From contig OZ176058.1 in the NCBI GenBank assembly GCA_964247055.1, positions 4,402,001 to 4,466,000 on the forward strand: 64,000 nucleotides of DNA. Reading direction: 5' to 3'. Shown one piece after another: positions 63,400 through 64,000 of the stretch. A program made the position numbers and the translations under genes. Below the pieces are notes generated by a model. The model saw nothing but the letters and a program-made list of their open reading frames with translations, was not told where the DNA came from and ran no database searches. The DNA is from Paragordius varius (taxonomy: Eukaryota; Nematomorpha). Positions within the stretch are counted from its first letter, which is position 1; each line of letters starts with the position of its first letter.

Positions 63400-63678
63400 A
63401 GTTAATTGAAATACTATGGACATAACGTAAAAATATAAAGACAAATGTTTTTTTCTAAAAGACAACAACCATACTTTTTTAAACTTCATTTTAAAAATAT
63501 AACGTATTGTTTCAAATTGTAAAGAATAATATTTATGTTGGTTATACAATATATCATGCATTTTACAATTGTATTTTATAATTTATGTGAGAAAATTTTA
63601 TAATAGTATGATTGTCTTTTAAAAAAAATGTTCTTTATAATTTTACGTTACGTACCAATATAATTTTAACTTTTACTG
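63400..63678. mobile_element. MITE-A copy, KChIP copy 5 intron A
   Basis: taattgaaatactatggaca to ttttaacttttactg. Its right arm matches 6442-6594, the sequence at the copy 1 breakpoint. Confidence 0.78.
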
Positions 63679-64000
63679 TATTAAATAATTTTTTATATAA
63701 CAATTAAAATGTGATTGCAAAATTGAAAAATATATAATAAAAATTGAAATTTAACGAAAAAAGCTCAAAAAATAAGAAAATAGCCTTTTTTAAAATATCA
63801 CTCTATTTCTTTATTCTATTAATTGTTATGATGGAATATGTTTACAATTTAAAATTCTGTTTTTTATACAAAAAAATGCGTTTAAAAAGATTTTAATATA
63901 TACAGTTGCATGTTTTTTAAAAAACCATGCCTTTTAGTTTTTTCATTATAATTTCAATTTTTTTATTTGTGGGTAAAAAGTATATTATAACAATTTTCAA

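Overview
This window looks like nuclear DNA from an animal with a very AT-rich genome and short exons spread through long introns. The evidence is two recognisable families. One is a neuronal-calcium-sensor / Kv-channel-interacting-protein (KChIP)-like gene on the + strand. The other is a class II lysyl-tRNA synthetase (LysRS) on the - strand. KChIPs are animal proteins; a flatworm or another AT-rich invertebrate is possible, but the sequence does not settle the taxon. I saw no bacterial, organellar or viral genes, no tRNA or rRNA, and no CRISPR array.

Layout. 1-4880: satellite array whose unit is the 5' edge of a LysRS exon plus intron. 5110-6442: a truncated palindromic element and a mariner-like TIR element. 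7162-12542: KChIP copy 1, eight exons with an open frame if a degraded exon 6 acceptor works. 13790-32077: LysRS on the - strand, twelve exons from the anticodon-binding domain to the stop. 32078-35632: more LysRS-derived intron, ending at a breakpoint before the N-terminal exons. 35846-37395: KChIP copy 2, last three exons only. 38492-42125: second LysRS fragment, last two exons plus intron. 43905-45649: KChIP copy 3, exons 2-4 only. 45371-51146: contains a 2.14 kb block present twice with no difference noticed. 53446-59580: KChIP copy 4, all exons, with two disabling changes. 63205-64000: start of KChIP copy 5. Convergent KChIP and LysRS genes have therefore been duplicated together and then rearranged.

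The most unusual property is in the LysRS introns. At most exon-intron junctions, on one or both sides of the exon, the intron is a tandem array whose unit is the junction itself: 10-90 bp of coding sequence, the splice site and adjacent intron. The arrays have decayed to different degrees. The 4.9 kb satellite at the window start is the same thing: its GC-rich core reads [14 protein letters not shown], the first residues of a LysRS exon. Introns here seem to have grown by repeated duplication of their own splice junctions. KChIP introns grew differently, through some 37 copies of a roughly 280 bp TA-flanked inverted-repeat element (MITE-A). A second palindromic family (MITE-B) has arms that are arrays of a 21-bp unit and occurs in both loci.

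The KChIP locus has two alternative first exons with the same splice phase. It keeps one canonical EF-hand and carries an insertion between EF2 and EF3. The LysRS keeps class II motifs 1-3 but has two low-complexity insertions.
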